Shown: piece by piece, positions 62,360 to 64,000 of the stretch | Position numbering within the stretch: the stretch's first letter is position 1 | How the letters are laid out: each line of letters opens with the position of its first letter | Assembly: GCF_000204645.1 (NCBI RefSeq) | Contig: NC_015422.1 | Coordinates: forward strand, 4,372,501 to 4,436,500 | Reading direction: 5' to 3' | DNA: 64,000 nt | DNA from: Alicycliphilus denitrificans K601 | GTDB taxonomy: Bacteria; Pseudomonadota; Gammaproteobacteria; Burkholderiales; Burkholderiaceae_C | Made by a program: the position numbers and the translations under genes | Notes under the pieces: model-generated | Told to the model about the DNA's origin: nothing | Databases searched by the model: none | The model's input: the letters and a program-made list of their open reading frames with translations, nothing else

Positions 62360-63541
62360 ATGACGAACTGGACCCTGGCCGCACGCGCCGCCAAGATGAA
62401 CCCCTCGGTGATCCGCGAGATCCTCAAGGTCACCGAGAAGCCCGGCATCATCAGCCTGGCCGGCGGCCTGCCCTCGCCCAAGACCTTCCCTATCGAATCC
62501 TTCGCCGCCGCGGCCGCCTCGGTGCTGGCCAACGAAGGCGCGTCGGCGCTGCAATACGCCGCCAGCGAGGGCCACGCGCCGCTGCGCGAGGCCATCGCCG
62601 GGTTCCTGCCCTGGGACGTGCATCCGGACCAGGTGCTCATCACCACCGGCTCGCAGCAGGCGCTGGACCTGGCGGCCAAGGTGCTCATCGACGCGGGCAG
62701 CCGCGTGCTGGTGGAGACGCCCACCTACCTGGGCGCGCTGCAGGCCTTCGCGCCCATGGAGCCCCAGGTGGTGTCGGTGGCCAGCGACGACGAGGGCGTG
62801 CTGATCGACGACCTGGCCGCCAAGGCCGGCAGCGGGGCGGACAAGGCGCGTTTCCTGTACGTGCTGCCCAACTTCCAGAACCCCACGGGCCGCACCATGA
62901 GCGAGGCGCGCCGCGAGGCCCTGTCCGCCCGCGCCGCCGAGCTGGGCCTGCCGCTGATCGAGGACAACCCCTACGGCGACCTGTGGTTCGACAAGGCCCC
63001 CCCGAAGCCCCTGGCCGCGCGCAACCCCGAGGGCTGCCTCTACATGGGATCATTTTCCAAGGTGCTGGCGCCCGGCCTGCGCCTGGGCTACCTCGTCGCG
63101 CCGCGCCAGATGTATCCCAAGCTGCTGCAGGCCAAGCAGGCGGCCGACCTGCACACGCCCAGCTTCAACCAGCGCCTGGTGGCCGAGGTGCTGAAGAACG
63201 GCTTCCTGGACCGCCACGTGCCCACCATCCGCCAGCTCTACAAGCGGCAGTGCCAGGCCATGGTGGCCGCGCTGGAGAAGGAAATGCAGGGCCTGGGCGT
63301 GACCTGGAACCGCCCCGACGGCGGCATGTTCCTGTGGCTGCGCCTGCCCGAGGGCATGAGCGCGCTTGAACTGCTGCCCCGCGCCGTAGAGCGCAACGTG
63401 GCCTTCGTGCCCGGCGCCGCCTTCTACGCCCAGCAGGCCGACGAGCGCACGCTGCGCCTGTCGTTCGTCACCGCCTCCGAGGAGCAGATCCAGACCGCCG
63501 TCGCCGCGCTGGCCGCCGCCATCCGCGAAACGGCCGCCTGA
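62360..63541 (+). CDS. PLP-dependent aminotransferase, fold type I (2-aminoadipate aminotransferase-like)
   Basis: 393 residues. Family features: ISLAGGLPSPKTFPIESFAA, LITTGSQQALDLAAKVLIDA, YVLPNFQNPTGRTM, LIEDNPYGDLWF, PLP-binding Lys234 in MGSFSKVLAPGLRLGYL and LRLSFVTASEEQI. Same subgroup as the aminotransferase part of MocR regulators but without a DNA-binding domain. TGGAGA site before the ATG. Exact amino-acid substrate not readable from sequence. Confidence 0.9.
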   Translation: MTNWTLAARAAKMNPSVIREILKVTEKPGIISLAGGLPSPKTFPIESFAAAAASVLANEGASALQYAASEGHAPLREAIAGFLPWDVHPDQVLITTGSQQALDLAAKVLIDAGSRVLVETPTYLGALQAFAPMEPQVVSVASDDEGVLIDDLAAKAGSGADKARFLYVLPNFQNPTGRTMSEARREALSARAAELGLPLIEDNPYGDLWFDKAPPKPLAARNPEGCLYMGSFSKVLAPGLRLGYLVAPRQMYPKLLQAKQAADLHTPSFNQRLVAEVLKNGFLDRHVPTIRQLYKRQCQAMVAALEKEMQGLGVTWNRPDGGMFLWLRLPEGMSALELLPRAVERNVAFVPGAAFYAQQADERTLRLSFVTASEEQIQTAVAALAAAIRETAA

Positions 63542-63555
63542 GGAAGGCCCTGACC

Positions 63556-64000
63556 ATGCGCCAGCGCCCGTTCCAGCAGGTCGACGTCTTCACCGCCACG
63601 CCCTACCTCGGCAACCCGCTGGCCGTGGTGCTCGATGGCGAGGGCCTGACCACCGAGGACATGCAGCGGTTCACCCACTGGACCAACCTGTCCGAAGCCA
63701 CCTTCGTGCTGCCGCCCACGCCCGAGGGCCGCGCCGCCGGCGCCGACTATCGGCTGCGCATCTTCTGCCCCGGGCGCGAGCTGCCGTTCGCCGGCCACCC
63801 CACGCTGGGCAGTTGCCACGCCTGGCTGCAGGCCGGCGGCCGGCCGCGCGCGGCCGGCCGCATCGTGCAGGAATGCGGCGTGGGCCTGGTCACGCTCAGG
63901 CGCGACGACGAGCGCCTGGCCTTCGCCGCGCCGCCGCTCATCCGCAGCGGCCCGCTGGCCGAGGACGACGTGCGCCTCATCGCGCGCGGCCTGGGCATTG
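63556..64000 (+). CDS. PhzF-family isomerase, start only (runs off the window)
   Basis: First 148 residues of an open frame that has no stop before the window end. Typical PhzF start (FQQVDVFTATPYLGNPLAVV) with the catalytic Glu47 in LSEATFVL and FCPGRELPFAGHPTLGS. PhzF proteins are phenazine-pathway-like epimerases/isomerases; most members, including this one, have no known substrate. 14 bp after the aminotransferase gene and probably co-transcribed. Confidence 0.88.
   Translation, partial: MRQRPFQQVDVFTATPYLGNPLAVVLDGEGLTTEDMQRFTHWTNLSEATFVLPPTPEGRAAGADYRLRIFCPGRELPFAGHPTLGSCHAWLQAGGRPRAAGRIVQECGVGLVTLRRDDERLAFAAPPLIRSGPLAEDDVRLIARGLGI

Noticed and set aside
1..64000. tRNA, rRNA, CRISPR arrays, insertion sequences, phage genes
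   Set aside because: Looked for and not seen; the only repeats are the short dispersed element and the flagellin arms.

Overview
ORGANISM. GC-rich DNA with long runs of co-directional, often overlapping genes. The gene order of the polar-flagellum and chemotaxis cluster, plus a dispersed short repeat (core ATAGCTGCNNVCGCTTGAT), point to a betaproteobacterium of the Burkholderiales, most likely family Comamonadaceae (Acidovorax/Alicycliphilus/Comamonas-like). The genus cannot be fixed from sequence alone. The window is almost entirely one chromosomal motility locus with housekeeping genes at both ends. LAYOUT. 130-2016: uup-like ABC-F ATPase. 2020-8385 (minus): chemotaxis operon, read as a CheZ-like small protein, cheY-type regulator, cheA, cheW, cheR, cheD, cheB. 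8459-10206 (plus): a REC-histidine kinase and a NarL-type regulator. 10291-21375 (minus): fliF-G-H-I-J-K-L-M-N-O-P-Q-R (basal body, C-ring, export gate, hook-length control). 21551-21862: divergent fliE. 22078-24333 (minus): fliD-S-T. 24566-27830: two divergent flagellin paralogues around a shared 334-bp promoter region. 27992-34290 (minus): a two-gene glycosylation-type island made of a 1669-residue multidomain glycosyltransferase and a CMP-sugar synthetase/aldolase-like fusion. 34885-37790: motA, motB, cheY, cheZ. 37887-44208: flhB, flhA, flhF, a FlhG-position gene, fliA. 44338-45875 (minus): flgN, flgM, flgA. 46058-56680 (plus): flgB to flgL. 56757-64000: an EAL/HDOD-like protein, nitronate monooxygenase-like enzyme, a MocR/PdxR-type regulator divergent from an RhtB-type exporter, an EamA transporter, a PLP aminotransferase and the start of a PhzF-type isomerase. 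HOW THE GENES WORK TOGETHER. The set is nearly complete for one flagellum: MS/C ring, type III export gate, rod, hook, junction, filament, cap, stator, sigma-28 with its anti-sigma FlgM, plus CheA/W/Y/Z/B/R/D signalling. No flhDC and no chemoreceptor gene lies in the window. Good matches to the sigma-28 consensus stand upstream of flgM, of one flagellin gene (fliC1) and of motA. POINTS OF INTEREST. (1) The glycosylation island: a cytidylyltransferase fused to an RraA/HMG-aldolase-like domain overlaps a giant glycosyltransferase whose N-terminal module resembles capsule (KpsC/KpsS-type) transferases. Base composition drops sharply across exactly these two modules. A self-contained route to make, activate and transfer an ulosonic-acid-like sugar is a testable inference. 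(2) The flagellin pair has 193-bp perfect inverted arms around a promoter region with only one clear sigma-28 promoter, so the promoter could be invertible. (3) The FlhG-position protein lacks a P-loop. (4) A CheZ-like mini-protein shares its last residues with CheD. (5) At least ten copies of a short palindromic repeat lie in the window, two of them in-frame inside genes.
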